Positions 1-7,076 are shown, numbered from the stretch's first letter. The stretch is 10,198 nucleotides of DNA from an uncultured bacterium (GCA_903842475.1 CAIMMA010000180.1:1-10198), one strand, 5' to 3'. Translations and numbers: made by a program. Notes: a model not told the origin generated them from the sequence alone.

Positions 1-678
1 GATCACCGCCCCGATGGCGGGATCGGCCTTGAGCTTGGCCACCAGGGCGCTTAAGTCGGTGGCCTTGCTGTCATAGGTCTCGGAGGCCGCCACCTTGATG
101 CCGAAGGTGGGGGCCATCTTCTCCAACTGCTCTTTGCCGGCTTTGCCGAAACCGTCGTTGCCGGCGGCGATGGCGATGGTGCCTATTTTGAGCCGCTGCA
201 TCTCGGTAAAAATTTTCTGGGCGGCAAAGCTGTCCTTTTGCGGTGTTTTAAACACATAGCTGGCCACCGGATCGACGATCACCTCGGCGGCGGCACAGCT
301 GATCAGCAGGGTCTTGCCTTCCTCGGCGATTTTCTTGACCGCCATGGATTCACCGGAGGTGGACGGGCCGATGATCGCCACCACCTTATCCTCCTCGATC
401 AGCTGCTTGGCAAAGGAAACCGCCTTTTCCGAGCTGCCGGCCGAGTCCTTGACAATCAACTCGATGGTATCGCCGTTGATGCCCCCGGCCTTGTTGATCT
501 TTTCCACCACCATCTCAGCGCTTCTGGCCTCCGGGCCTCCCAAAAAGGAGGCTGGGCCGGTAACGGCAAAAATAGCCCCGACCTTGATGGTCCCCGCCTG
601 CGCACTCAACAGCGTTGCTGCCAGCAGCAGCACGCCGGCAGCGCCTCCCCATACCATCTGTCGCACACCCTTGTTCAT
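1..678 (-). CDS. livK: Liv-type ABC transporter periplasmic substrate-binding protein, 3' part missing at window edge
   Basis: This gene encodes the periplasmic receptor of an ABC importer of the branched-chain amino acid/amide (HAAT) family. The first 226 codons are visible and the frame is open to base 1. Family members usually have about 370-390 residues, so roughly the last 40% lies outside the window. The N-terminus is a classical signal peptide: MNKG-basic start, a hydrophobic stretch at about residues 9-26, and an AQA|G cleavage site near residue 28. The mature part opens with IKVGAIFAVTGPASFLGG, followed by GGINGDTIELIVKDS and VVAIIGPSTSGESMA, all typical of Peripla_BP_6 proteins. The ATG at 678 is preceded by a GAGGGG ribosome-binding site. 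It lies 82 bases after the ACT gene and is probably in the same operon; permease and ATPase genes would be expected to the left. The ligand cannot be read from the sequence, and the ior/paaK context allows an aromatic one. Confidence 0.9.
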   Translation of the reverse strand, partial: MNKGVRQMVWGGAAGVLLLAATLLSAQAGTIKVGAIFAVTGPASFLGGPEARSAEMVVEKINKAGGINGDTIELIVKDSAGSSEKAVSFAKQLIEEDKVVAIIGPSTSGESMAVKKIAEEGKTLLISCAAAEVIVDPVASYVFKTPQKDSFAAQKIFTEMQRLKIGTIAIAAGNDGFGKAGKEQLEKMAPTFGIKVAASETYDSKATDLSALVAKLKADPAIGAVI

Positions 679-760
679 GTTTCCCCCTCATTACCCATGA
701 ATGTATAGCAACCCCTGCCGGCACAAGGCGGCAGCACAATCAGCCTCGTGTTGCGTCGTT

Positions 761-1192
761 CTATAAAGCGCAGATCTCTTCCCCGGTCAACAGGGTAAAT
801 TGGTTCTCCTGCAGGACCTCGATCGCCTTGTCCATTTGTTCGAAACGAAAAATCAGCACCGCGTTGGCGCCGCTTTTGTTGACAAAGGCGTACATATATT
901 CAACGTTCAACCCGGCGGCGTTGACGGCTTTGAGCACCCCGGCCAGACCGCCGGACCGATCCGGCACCTCGACCGCGACCACGTTGGTCTTGCCGACGGT
1001 GAAACCGCCGGCGCGCAGCACCTCCTTGGCCAGGTCGACCTTGTCGACAATCAGCCGCAGGATGCCGAAATCAGCGGTGTCGGCCACGGAAAGCGCCCGA
1101 ATGTTAATATCGTTCTCAGCCAGAATCCTTGTGATTTCCGCCAGACGGCCGGATTTATTCTCCAAAAAAACCGCAATCTGTTCTACGCGCAT
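761..1192 (-). CDS. Stand-alone tandem ACT-domain protein (probable amino acid sensor)
   Basis: This is a 143-residue protein made almost entirely of two ACT domains. The first spans about residues 3-68, with the ligand-loop motif NKSGRLAEITRIL followed by NDINIRALSV. The second spans about residues 70-140, with PDRSGGLAGVLKAV followed by GLNVEYMYAFV. ACT domains bind amino acids at dimer interfaces. With no catalytic or DNA-binding domain visible, the protein is probably a small-molecule sensor or a regulatory partner of another protein. Small ACT proteins of this kind are commonly found beside iorAB and paaK-type genes in anaerobes. The ATG at 1192 has GGAGGG just upstream, and the stop is TAG at 763-761. 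It lies 84 bases downstream of paaK. The domain assignment is secure; the ligand (an aromatic amino acid is a reasonable guess) and the target are inference. Confidence 0.88.
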   Translation of the reverse strand: MRVEQIAVFLENKSGRLAEITRILAENDINIRALSVADTADFGILRLIVDKVDLAKEVLRAGGFTVGKTNVVAVEVPDRSGGLAGVLKAVNAAGLNVEYMYAFVNKSGANAVLIFRFEQMDKAIEVLQENQFTLLTGEEICAL

Positions 1193-1276
1193 GAAACCCT
1201 CCAGATTAGAATAAAAAACAGCAACTCCGATCCGCCGCTGGCCTCCTTGGCCACCGCCGGACCGGTTTCGCCTGCC

Positions 1277-2575
1277 TCACAGTTTCCGTTTATCGACCAC
1301 CCGTTGGGCCTTGCCCTCGGATCGCTGGATGCTCCGGGGTTCCACCAGTTTCACCTTGCAGGTGACCCCGAGCATATCCTTGATTTCGGCCTGAATCTTC
1401 TTGCCGAGGTTTTCCAGCACTTTGATCTCATCGGAAAAAATATGCTCACTGACCTCGACCAGCACCGCCATCACATCGAGATTGCCTTCCCGGGTGACTT
1501 CGATCTGGTAGTGGGGTTCCACCCCTTCGGTGCCGACCAGGACATGTTCCACCTGGGAAGGAAAGACGTTGACCCCGCGGATGATCAGCATATCGTCGGT
1601 GCGGCCGGTGACCTTCTCCATCCGCACCAAGGTGCGACCGCAGCCGCAGGGCTCGAGGAACAGCCGGGAGATGTCCTTGGTCCGATACCGGATCAGCGGG
1701 AAGGCTTCCTTGGTCAGGGTGGTGAAGACCAGTTCCCCGGTTTCCCCGTAGGGCAGCGGTTCAAGGGTATCCGGATCGACGATTTCCGGGAGAAAATTGT
1801 CTTCGAGGATGTGCATGCCGCGCTCGGAATGCAAACACTCCATGGCCACGCCCGGGCCGATGATTTCGGAGAGCCCGTAGATATCCACCGCCCGAATCCC
1901 CAGTTTGCGTTCAACCTCCTCGCGCATGCTCTCGCTCCACGGCTCGGCGCCGTGGATGCCGACCCGCAGTTTGAGTTCGTCGGGCGCAATACCGACATCG
2001 GCCATGGCATCGGCGAGATTGAGGGCATAGGAGGGGGTGGAGAGCAGCACGGTGGAGCCGAAATCGCGCATGATGGTCACCTGCCGCCGGGAGTTGCCGC
2101 CCGACACCGGGATGACCGTGGCCCCCAGGGCCTCGATGCCGTAATGAGCCCCCAGACCGCCGGTGAACAGGCCGTAGCCGTAGGCGTTATGGACCATGTC
2201 CCCCCGGGTGACGCCGGCCATGGTCAGGCAGCGGGCCATCACCGAAGCCCAGAGCTCGATATCGGTCTGGGTGTAGCCGACCACGGTGGACTTGCCGGTG
2301 GTGCCGGAAGAGGCATGCACCCGGATGACATCGTCCATGGGGGTGGCGAAGAGGCCGAAGGGATAGCTGGCGCGCAGATCGTCCTTGGTGGTGAACGGGA
2401 GCTTGCGCAGGTCGGCAAGCGATCGGATATCCGCCGGCTGCACTCCGGCCCGATCCATTTTCTCCCGGTAGGGCTGCACCCGTTGATACATCCGATGCAC
2501 CAGCGCCTGCAACCGTTTGAGCTGGATCGATTCCAGCCCGGAACGCGGCAGAGTTTCTATCTCATTCCAATTCAT
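1277..2575 (-). CDS. paaK: Phenylacetate-CoA ligase (arylacetate-CoA ligase)
   Basis: This 432-residue enzyme of the adenylate-forming superfamily has the normal length for PaaK. It activates phenylacetate or related aryl acids with ATP to an acyl-AMP and then transfers the acyl group to CoA. Visible motifs in order are the phosphate-binding loop SSGTTGKS (89-96), YGLSE (233-237), YRTKD (297-301), GRTDDMLIIRGVNVFPSQVE (324-343), and a C-terminal EGKAQRV whose Lys422 fits the catalytic lysine of the adenylation step. A C-terminal PaaK-type small domain follows the GRTDD hinge. The ATG at 2575 has a GAGGAAA ribosome-binding site and lies 33 bases after iorB. In this operon the enzyme makes the same product class, arylacetyl-CoA, that IorAB makes from arylpyruvates. 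The exact acid used (phenylacetate, 4-hydroxyphenylacetate or indoleacetate) is not evident. Confidence 0.93.
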   Translation of the reverse strand: MNWNEIETLPRSGLESIQLKRLQALVHRMYQRVQPYREKMDRAGVQPADIRSLADLRKLPFTTKDDLRASYPFGLFATPMDDVIRVHASSGTTGKSTVVGYTQTDIELWASVMARCLTMAGVTRGDMVHNAYGYGLFTGGLGAHYGIEALGATVIPVSGGNSRRQVTIMRDFGSTVLLSTPSYALNLADAMADVGIAPDELKLRVGIHGAEPWSESMREEVERKLGIRAVDIYGLSEIIGPGVAMECLHSERGMHILEDNFLPEIVDPDTLEPLPYGETGELVFTTLTKEAFPLIRYRTKDISRLFLEPCGCGRTLVRMEKVTGRTDDMLIIRGVNVFPSQVEHVLVGTEGVEPHYQIEVTREGNLDVMAVLVEVSEHIFSDEIKVLENLGKKIQAEIKDMLGVTCKVKLVEPRSIQRSEGKAQRVVDKRKL

Positions 2576-2608
2576 TGCTTTTCCTCAAAGCTTGCTGTTG
2601 GCATCCGC

Positions 2609-3193
2609 TCAGGCGTAGACCGCGGCCCGGCCGGCGGCGAACGCTTGCTTGTTGACTTCGCGGAACTGCGCCTTGACCGCTTGATCGATCACCTGGAGAA
2701 AGACCTCGGGGTCGACCGCCAAAAAGTTGGACATGGCGCCCACCATGGCAACGTTGGCGGTGCGCAGTTCACCCACCGACTCGGCGACGGCAAAGGCATC
2801 GATGGCCACCACCTTGATCTGCCGGGAGGTCAGCTCGTCGAGGATGTTCTCCGGATAGGTCGCCTTGCCCAGGGCCACCGAGGGCGGCAGGATCTTCTGG
2901 GTATTGACCACCACCGCGCTGTCCTTATGGAGGTAGGGCAGATACCGAACCGCTTCGAGAATTTCGAAGGCCACCAGAATATCGGCGGTACCCGGCTCGA
3001 TTAGCGGCGAGTAGATCTTTTCGCCGTAACGGAGATGGGCCTCCACCGAGCCGCCCCGTTGGGCCATCCCGTGCACCTCGCTCTTCTTGACATCGAAGCC
3101 GGCCGCCAATTGCGCATGGGCGGTCAGCTCGCTGGCGAGCAGGATGCCCTGGCCACCGACCCCGGAAAAGAGAATATTGCCACTCTGTTTCAT
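2609..3193 (-). CDS. iorB: Indolepyruvate:ferredoxin oxidoreductase, beta subunit
   Basis: This 194-residue protein is the small subunit of IOR, equivalent to the gamma domain of pyruvate:ferredoxin oxidoreductase. With IorA it carries out CoA-dependent oxidative decarboxylation of arylpyruvates (indolepyruvate, phenylpyruvate, hydroxyphenylpyruvate) in the cytoplasm, reducing ferredoxin. The N-terminal GVGGQG (11-16) followed by ILLASEL is the hallmark of the family, and KKSEVHGMAQRGG (36-48) is the second conserved segment. The reading frame is open further upstream, but the start was placed at the ATG at 3193. That codon is preceded by a perfect AGGAGG (3201-3206) and directly precedes the family's conserved N-terminus. 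It overlaps the iorA stop in an ATGA of four bases, which indicates translational coupling. Confidence 0.94.
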   Translation of the reverse strand: MKQSGNILFSGVGGQGILLASELTAHAQLAAGFDVKKSEVHGMAQRGGSVEAHLRYGEKIYSPLIEPGTADILVAFEILEAVRYLPYLHKDSAVVVNTQKILPPSVALGKATYPENILDELTSRQIKVVAIDAFAVAESVGELRTANVAMVGAMSNFLAVDPEVFLQVIDQAVKAQFREVNKQAFAAGRAAVYA

Positions 3194-5004
3194 GCCTGCT
3201 CCTCCTTTCTGGTGATCGCATCGAACTTGCAGACCGCAGCGCACTGGCCGCAGCCGGCGCATTGGACTTCGGCTATCTGGGCAAAACCTTTCTGTTTCTC
3301 GCGGTAACCGCGCGCCACCGCCTCCTCCGAAGTCAGCGGCGTCCAGCTGATCGCCGGACAACCCATCTGCACGCAGAGCGAACAACCGGTGCAGTTATCG
3401 AGGTTGGTGTAATAGACCGGTTTTTTGCGTCTGACCTCTTCGGGCAGGAGCACGCAGGGCGCCCGGCTGATGATCACCGAGAGATCCGGCGATTCGATTT
3501 CTTCTTTGAGCACCTTGCGGGTCACGTCGACCTCGTGGGGATTGACCACCACCACCCGCTTGACCCCCAGGGCCCGGCACAACTGCTCCAGATCCAGGGC
3601 CGGAGCTTCGGCGCCGAGGATGGTCCTGCCCGAGGCCGGATTATCCTGATGGCCGGTCATGGCGGTGGTGCGGTTGTCGAGGATGATCACCGAGGCGTAG
3701 GAATTATTGTAAACCGCATTGAGCAGGCCGGTGATGCCGCTGTGCATGAAGGTGGAGTCGCCGAGCACGGCCACGATCTTCCCCTCGCCGCTTTTGCCAA
3801 GCGCCTTGGACATGCCGTGGGCCATGGTCACCGACGCGCCCATGCAGACGCAGGCGTCCATGGCGGAGAGTGGCGGCAGGAACCCGAGGGTATAGCAGCC
3901 GATATCGCCGGAAACAAACACGTCTTTGAGCCGCGACAGGCCGTAGAACAGACCCCGGTGCGGACAGCCGGCGCACATGTTGGGCGGCCGCATCGGCAGG
4001 GCCAGCGGTTCGAACAGTTCGCCGATCGAGGCCGGCTCCACCGCCTTGCGGACGAGAAACGAGTTAAGTTCGCCCTGATTGGGGATGATGTCCTTGCCGT
4101 GGCAGGCAATGCCCATGGCCTTGAGATGGGTTTCGATGAAGGGATCGAGCTCCTCGACCACGATCAGTTCGTCGACCGAGGCGGCAAAGGTGCGGATCAG
4201 CTGTTCCGGCAGGGGCCAGACCATGCCCAGCTTGAGCACCGGGGCCTGGGGAAAAACCTCTTTCACATAATTATAGGGCACGCCCGAAGTAATGAAACCG
4301 CGCTTGCCGGTGCCGGGCTCGATCCGGTTTTCCGGCAGGGTCTCGGCGAGCTCGCGGGCGGCCGCCATCCGATTTTCCACGGCTAGGCGCCGCACCCGGG
4401 CGTTGCCGGGCAGCATCACCAGTTTGGCCGGCATCTTCTCGATGGTCGGTTCGGGCCGCTCGCAGCGGGTGCCCTTGCTGACCACCCCTTTGACATGGGC
4501 GATCCGGGTGGTGATGCGGATAATAACGGGGGTATCCAGCTGTTCGCTCAGTTCATACGCCCGCAGCATCATCTCCTTGGCCTCGGCCGGATCGGAGGGC
4601 TCGAGCAGGGGCAGTTTGGCGGCAAAGGCGTAGTTGCGGTTGTCCTGCTCGTTCTGGGAACTGTGCATCTGGGGATCGTCGGCATTGAGGATCACCAGGC
4701 CGCCGCGCACCCCGGTGTAGGCCGCGGTGAACAAGGGGTCCGCCGCCACGTTGAGCCCGACGTGCTTCATGGTCGCCAGGGCCCGGGCGCCGGTAAAACA
4801 GGCGCCGATGGCTACCTCGAGCCCCACCTTTTCGTTGGGGGCCCATTCGGCATACACACCCTCGTATCGAGCCAGGTTGCCCATGATCTCGGTGGACGGC
4901 GTGCCCGGATAGCCGGAAGCCACCCTGACCCCCGCCTCCCAGGCGCCGAGGGCTATGGCCTCATTGCCGGACAGCCACAACATTGTTTCTTTATCAAAAA
5001 CCAC
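3190..5004 (-). CDS. iorA: Indolepyruvate:ferredoxin oxidoreductase, alpha subunit (TPP and two 4Fe-4S clusters)
   Basis: This 604-residue catalytic subunit of IOR interconverts arylpyruvate + CoA + oxidised ferredoxin with arylacetyl-CoA + CO2 + reduced ferredoxin. In order it has an N-terminal pyrimidine-binding domain with GYPGTPSTEI (31-40) and a middle domain with IVVEELDPFIE (281-291). CAGCPHR (344-350) follows. The TPP/Mg site contains GDIGC (366-370), GDST (415-418) and NN at 433-434. A C-terminal bacterial-ferredoxin domain carries all eight cysteines: Cys538/541/544/549 and Cys582/585/588/592. The first cluster has four residues before its last Cys; the second is followed by Lys rather than the usual Pro. 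The start is GTG at 5004, chosen because a perfect AGGAGG lies six bases upstream; an in-frame ATG at codon 8 lacks this. It is the first gene of the operon and overlaps iorB by four bases. Confidence 0.95.
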   Translation of the reverse strand: MVFDKETMLWLSGNEAIALGAWEAGVRVASGYPGTPSTEIMGNLARYEGVYAEWAPNEKVGLEVAIGACFTGARALATMKHVGLNVAADPLFTAAYTGVRGGLVILNADDPQMHSSQNEQDNRNYAFAAKLPLLEPSDPAEAKEMMLRAYELSEQLDTPVIIRITTRIAHVKGVVSKGTRCERPEPTIEKMPAKLVMLPGNARVRRLAVENRMAAARELAETLPENRIEPGTGKRGFITSGVPYNYVKEVFPQAPVLKLGMVWPLPEQLIRTFAASVDELIVVEELDPFIETHLKAMGIACHGKDIIPNQGELNSFLVRKAVEPASIGELFEPLALPMRPPNMCAGCPHRGLFYGLSRLKDVFVSGDIGCYTLGFLPPLSAMDACVCMGASVTMAHGMSKALGKSGEGKIVAVLGDSTFMHSGITGLLNAVYNNSYASVIILDNRTTAMTGHQDNPASGRTILGAEAPALDLEQLCRALGVKRVVVVNPHEVDVTRKVLKEEIESPDLSVIISRAPCVLLPEEVRRKKPVYYTNLDNCTGCSLCVQMGCPAISWTPLTSEEAVARGYREKQKGFAQIAEVQCAGCGQCAAVCKFDAITRKEEQA

Positions 5005-5276
5005 CGTATTCCTCCTGTGTTCGCCCGCAAAAGGGGGTTGGTCAAAATGCGTCCTTCAGCATGGAGTCGGATCCGAATACCGGTCGTTTGGTTCAACGTC
5101 CGGCAGCCGAATTTTCCCCGACCCGCACCACTGGTCATTTGCTCTATCAGGCAGCATCCTTACCTTGAATGCAGCCGGTTAGGCAAGCGCTTTTTCCCTC
5201 TCTGGCGTTCTCTTGCAACGCTTCTGCCGCCTCATCGAGACCAGGCCGCCGGCAAAAAGGCTGACCAGGCCCGGCG
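5005..5276 (-). promoter_or_regulatory. Intergenic leader/promoter region of the iorAB operon
   Basis: These 272 bases lie between the stop of the DUF3352-like gene and the iorA start and contain no convincing gene. The iorA ribosome-binding site is AGGAGG at 5016-5011. By eye the minus strand shows no -35/-10 pair close to the sigma-70 consensus and no GG-N10-GC sigma-54 element. The best pair, TTCAAG with TAGAGC at 17-base spacing, matches only about half of each hexamer. Because the gap is by far the longest in the window, it very likely holds the operon promoter and a leader, but this is inferred from size and position. Confidence 0.45.
5067..5076. promoter_or_regulatory. 10-bp perfect palindrome, possible operator upstream of iorA
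   Basis: TCGGATCCGA is a perfect 10-bp palindrome centred about 67 bases upstream of the iorA start codon. A short palindrome in a long upstream region could bind a dimeric regulator. No second copy was noticed in the gap and no regulator gene is in the window, so chance is a real alternative. Confidence 0.2.
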
Positions 5277-5304
5277 TCAGGGTACCGCTTTGCCGGCGGC
5301 CTGG
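5241..5304 (-). terminator. 16-bp perfect inverted repeat around the stop codon; possible terminator
   Basis: Bases 5289-5304 and 5241-5256 are perfect inverted complements (16 bp, arm CCAGGCCGCCGGCAAA) separated by 32 bases that include the TGA of the DUF3352-like gene. In the transcript a smaller nested hairpin is also possible: CTGAC (5280-5276) pairs with GTCAG (5265-5261) and is followed two bases later by five U residues (5258-5254). That nested element resembles a weak intrinsic terminator, while the long stem lacks a following U-tract. The position, at the end of one unit and before a 272-base gap, supports a transcript-end role. Confidence 0.4.
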
Positions 5305-6998
5305 GCCGGGGCCGATTTAAGGGTCATGGTCCAGTCGGCCTGTTCCCTGGTCAGATCGGAAGTGGCGGCTATGAGTTCCGTGGACTGCATCAGCTGCACC
5401 ATCTCCCGGTTGAGCCTGGAGATGGAGATATTTTTGGTGGTGGCCAGGATACCGGCCACCCACTCGATCATCTCGCCGGTCTGCCGGGACATCCGCTGCG
5501 GATAGATGATAAAGCTGCCGAAATTGGCCCGCCCGATCCGGCTACCGAGCTCGGAGCCGAGCATCGCGGTCACCGGGGCGGCCAGCGCCTCACGGGGCGC
5601 GGTACCGGTGAGAATCGCCTTGAGGGGTTCTTTGCCGGTGGCCAGGTAGAACATGGTATCGGTCAGCACCATCGCCGGTTGGGTCGCCTCGCCGGGCAAC
5701 AGCGGCCAGGAATAGATGGTGCTGCCCGCCACCGACTCCTGCTCTTCGCTGGCCACACCATAGCCGGCGATCGCCTTACGCAATCCCTGCATGGCGGTTT
5801 CAGCGATTTTACGGTCGCGCACTCCCAGAAAAAGGGTCATTTTCGGTGCGGGAAAAAGACCGTTCTTGACAATATCTTCGAGCACGCCGCCGTATTGCGG
5901 CCCCACGGCCCGGCCCAACTCCTCAAAGGAGACGCCCAGGGTCTTGCGCACCGCGGTATCGAAGGCACGAAATTCCTGCTCGTTGGCCGCAAAGGTCTGT
6001 TTGAACAGCTCGGGCCGCAGCGATGAGGCCCAGCTGTAGGCCAGCGTGTTTTCCTTGAGCAGATGGAGCGACGGATTGGATTTCGCCGCCGCATCGATCG
6101 CGCTTTTCACCATCGGATGGAGCTGCTCGTAGCGATACTTGGTGCGCGCCCTGCTTTCCAGCCCCTGCCCGGTCCCGTAGGTGATGGACACCGCACTGTC
6201 CACCCCCTGGAGCATTTCGTAACTCTGCTTGAGCTCGGGATTGGCGGAGGCTTTCAGGAGGTCGGCGAGCAGGGCGGTGTTGAGAAAAACCCGGCTGTAC
6301 GTGGTTGCCGAGGGATAGGACTTCCAGAAGAGCGCCGCCTCCTGGAAGGCAACGGCCTTTTCCAGCGACTTCTCGGTCTGCCGAGCCGCCATGCAGGCCT
6401 TGAGGGCGGCCGGGGCGTAGGCCAGCAGCACGGTCTGCCCCTCGGCAAGGCCATAGATCGTCTGCTGCGGATCAATCACGATTTTGGTCAGCTGGAGCCC
6501 GTCGATGGTTTCCTTGGTGACGGCGCTGCTGGTCACCAGCCGGCCGAACAGATCAAGGGCCCCGGAAACCGGGGTTGCAGCCACCACCACCAGGGAGGCG
6601 CGCAAGGCCGCCGCCGGATCCCGCCCGAGCAGCTGCCGGTCGGGCTGCAGCACGGCCACGGTCGAATCCTCCCCGAACACCGTGCGGAAGGCCGGATTGT
6701 GCATGACCTGGGCGATGGTGTCAAAGGTCCGGTCGTATTCAGCCGCCTCTTTCGGCTCGAACCGCAACTCCTGGAGGATGGCATGGACCGTGTCCTTGGC
6801 CAGGAAACGCCCCAGGGCGGTGGCGGCAAAACCGTCGGTCACCGCATTGAGATGGGTGAGACTGACCGAAGCCACCGTATCCTGGGGCAGGTACCGGGCA
6901 TACTGGGCAGAGGCCGCCCCTTGCTTCTGCAGCACTATATAGGCACCGACACCGCCGATCACCAAGCAACACAGGATGATTGCCACAATCTTCTTCAT
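5277..6998 (-). CDS. DUF3352-like exported or membrane-anchored protein of unknown function
   Basis: This 573-residue protein begins MKKIVAIILCCLVIGGVGAY, a basic N-terminus plus one hydrophobic segment (about residues 4-23). It should therefore be anchored in, or exported across, the inner membrane. The rest has no further membrane segment and almost no cysteine. It opens with ARYLPQDTVASVSLTHLNAV, and the style of the whole chain resembles DUF3352 proteins: a 'LP.DT' opening followed by repeated stretches about scores and residues of unknown role. No catalytic motif is recognisable. The ATG at 6998 is chosen over an in-frame TTG at 7013 because GGAG lies seven bases upstream and the resulting N-terminus is a normal signal sequence. 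It follows the ABC-F gene by 78 bases. The frame ends in GKAVP; a hydrophobic, Arg-rich tail is encoded in the -1 frame just beyond. The family assignment is tentative. Confidence 0.8.
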   Translation of the reverse strand: MKKIVAIILCCLVIGGVGAYIVLQKQGAASAQYARYLPQDTVASVSLTHLNAVTDGFAATALGRFLAKDTVHAILQELRFEPKEAAEYDRTFDTIAQVMHNPAFRTVFGEDSTVAVLQPDRQLLGRDPAAALRASLVVVAATPVSGALDLFGRLVTSSAVTKETIDGLQLTKIVIDPQQTIYGLAEGQTVLLAYAPAALKACMAARQTEKSLEKAVAFQEAALFWKSYPSATTYSRVFLNTALLADLLKASANPELKQSYEMLQGVDSAVSITYGTGQGLESRARTKYRYEQLHPMVKSAIDAAAKSNPSLHLLKENTLAYSWASSLRPELFKQTFAANEQEFRAFDTAVRKTLGVSFEELGRAVGPQYGGVLEDIVKNGLFPAPKMTLFLGVRDRKIAETAMQGLRKAIAGYGVASEEQESVAGSTIYSWPLLPGEATQPAMVLTDTMFYLATGKEPLKAILTGTAPREALAAPVTAMLGSELGSRIGRANFGSFIIYPQRMSRQTGEMIEWVAGILATTKNISISRLNREMVQLMQSTELIAATSDLTREQADWTMTLKSAPAQAAGKAVP

Positions 6999-7035
6999 TC
7001 TTCTTCTCCGCAAAGGGGTCTGATCATCGGTTGTA

Positions 7036-7067
7036 GAGCGCGCCGGCAGGCTGCCTGCACCGCGCTC
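7036..7067 (-). terminator. GC-rich hairpin between the ABC-F and DUF3352-like genes
   Basis: Ten bases past the ABC-F stop codon, GAGCGCG (7067-7061 on the minus strand) pairs with CGCGCTC (7042-7036). Inside it, after a small internal loop, GCAGG (7058-7054) pairs with CCTGC (7050-7046) around a three-base loop. That gives about 12 base pairs. No U-tract follows, so it is not a canonical intrinsic terminator. It may attenuate readthrough into the next gene or protect the 3' end of the upstream message. Confidence 0.35.
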
Positions 7068-7076
7068 CGTGTTATA

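Noticed and set aside
679..760. Separate promoter for the Liv-type gene: TATACA (about 708-703 on the minus strand)
   Set aside because: No -35 hexamer lies at 16-18 bases. The sigma-54-like GG...TTGCT has eight rather than ten bases between its GG and GC. Co-transcription with the upstream operon is simpler.
1213..1253. Possible intrinsic terminator between paaK and the ACT gene: TGGCC/GGCCA hairpin (1253-1239) and a U6 run (1218-1213)
   Set aside because: The stem is only five base pairs and the U-run begins about 20 bases after it, too far for an intrinsic terminator.
800..3004. A 2.2-kb open frame on the plus strand opposite the ACT, paaK and iorB genes
   Set aside because: It is a GC-driven antisense shadow. 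Its translation is rich in His, Gly and Asp with no recognisable domain, while the minus strand encodes three clear family members with ribosome-binding sites.
3194..3385. Longer iorB frame extending into the iorA coding region
   Set aside because: The extra 64 residues match no part of IorB, and a perfect AGGAGG sits before the ATG at 3193, where the conserved family N-terminus begins.
6999..7013. Upstream TTG start giving an MRRRR extension on the DUF3352-like protein
   Set aside because: GGAG lies within this stretch at the correct distance for the ATG at 6998, so it is the ribosome-binding region, not coding sequence.
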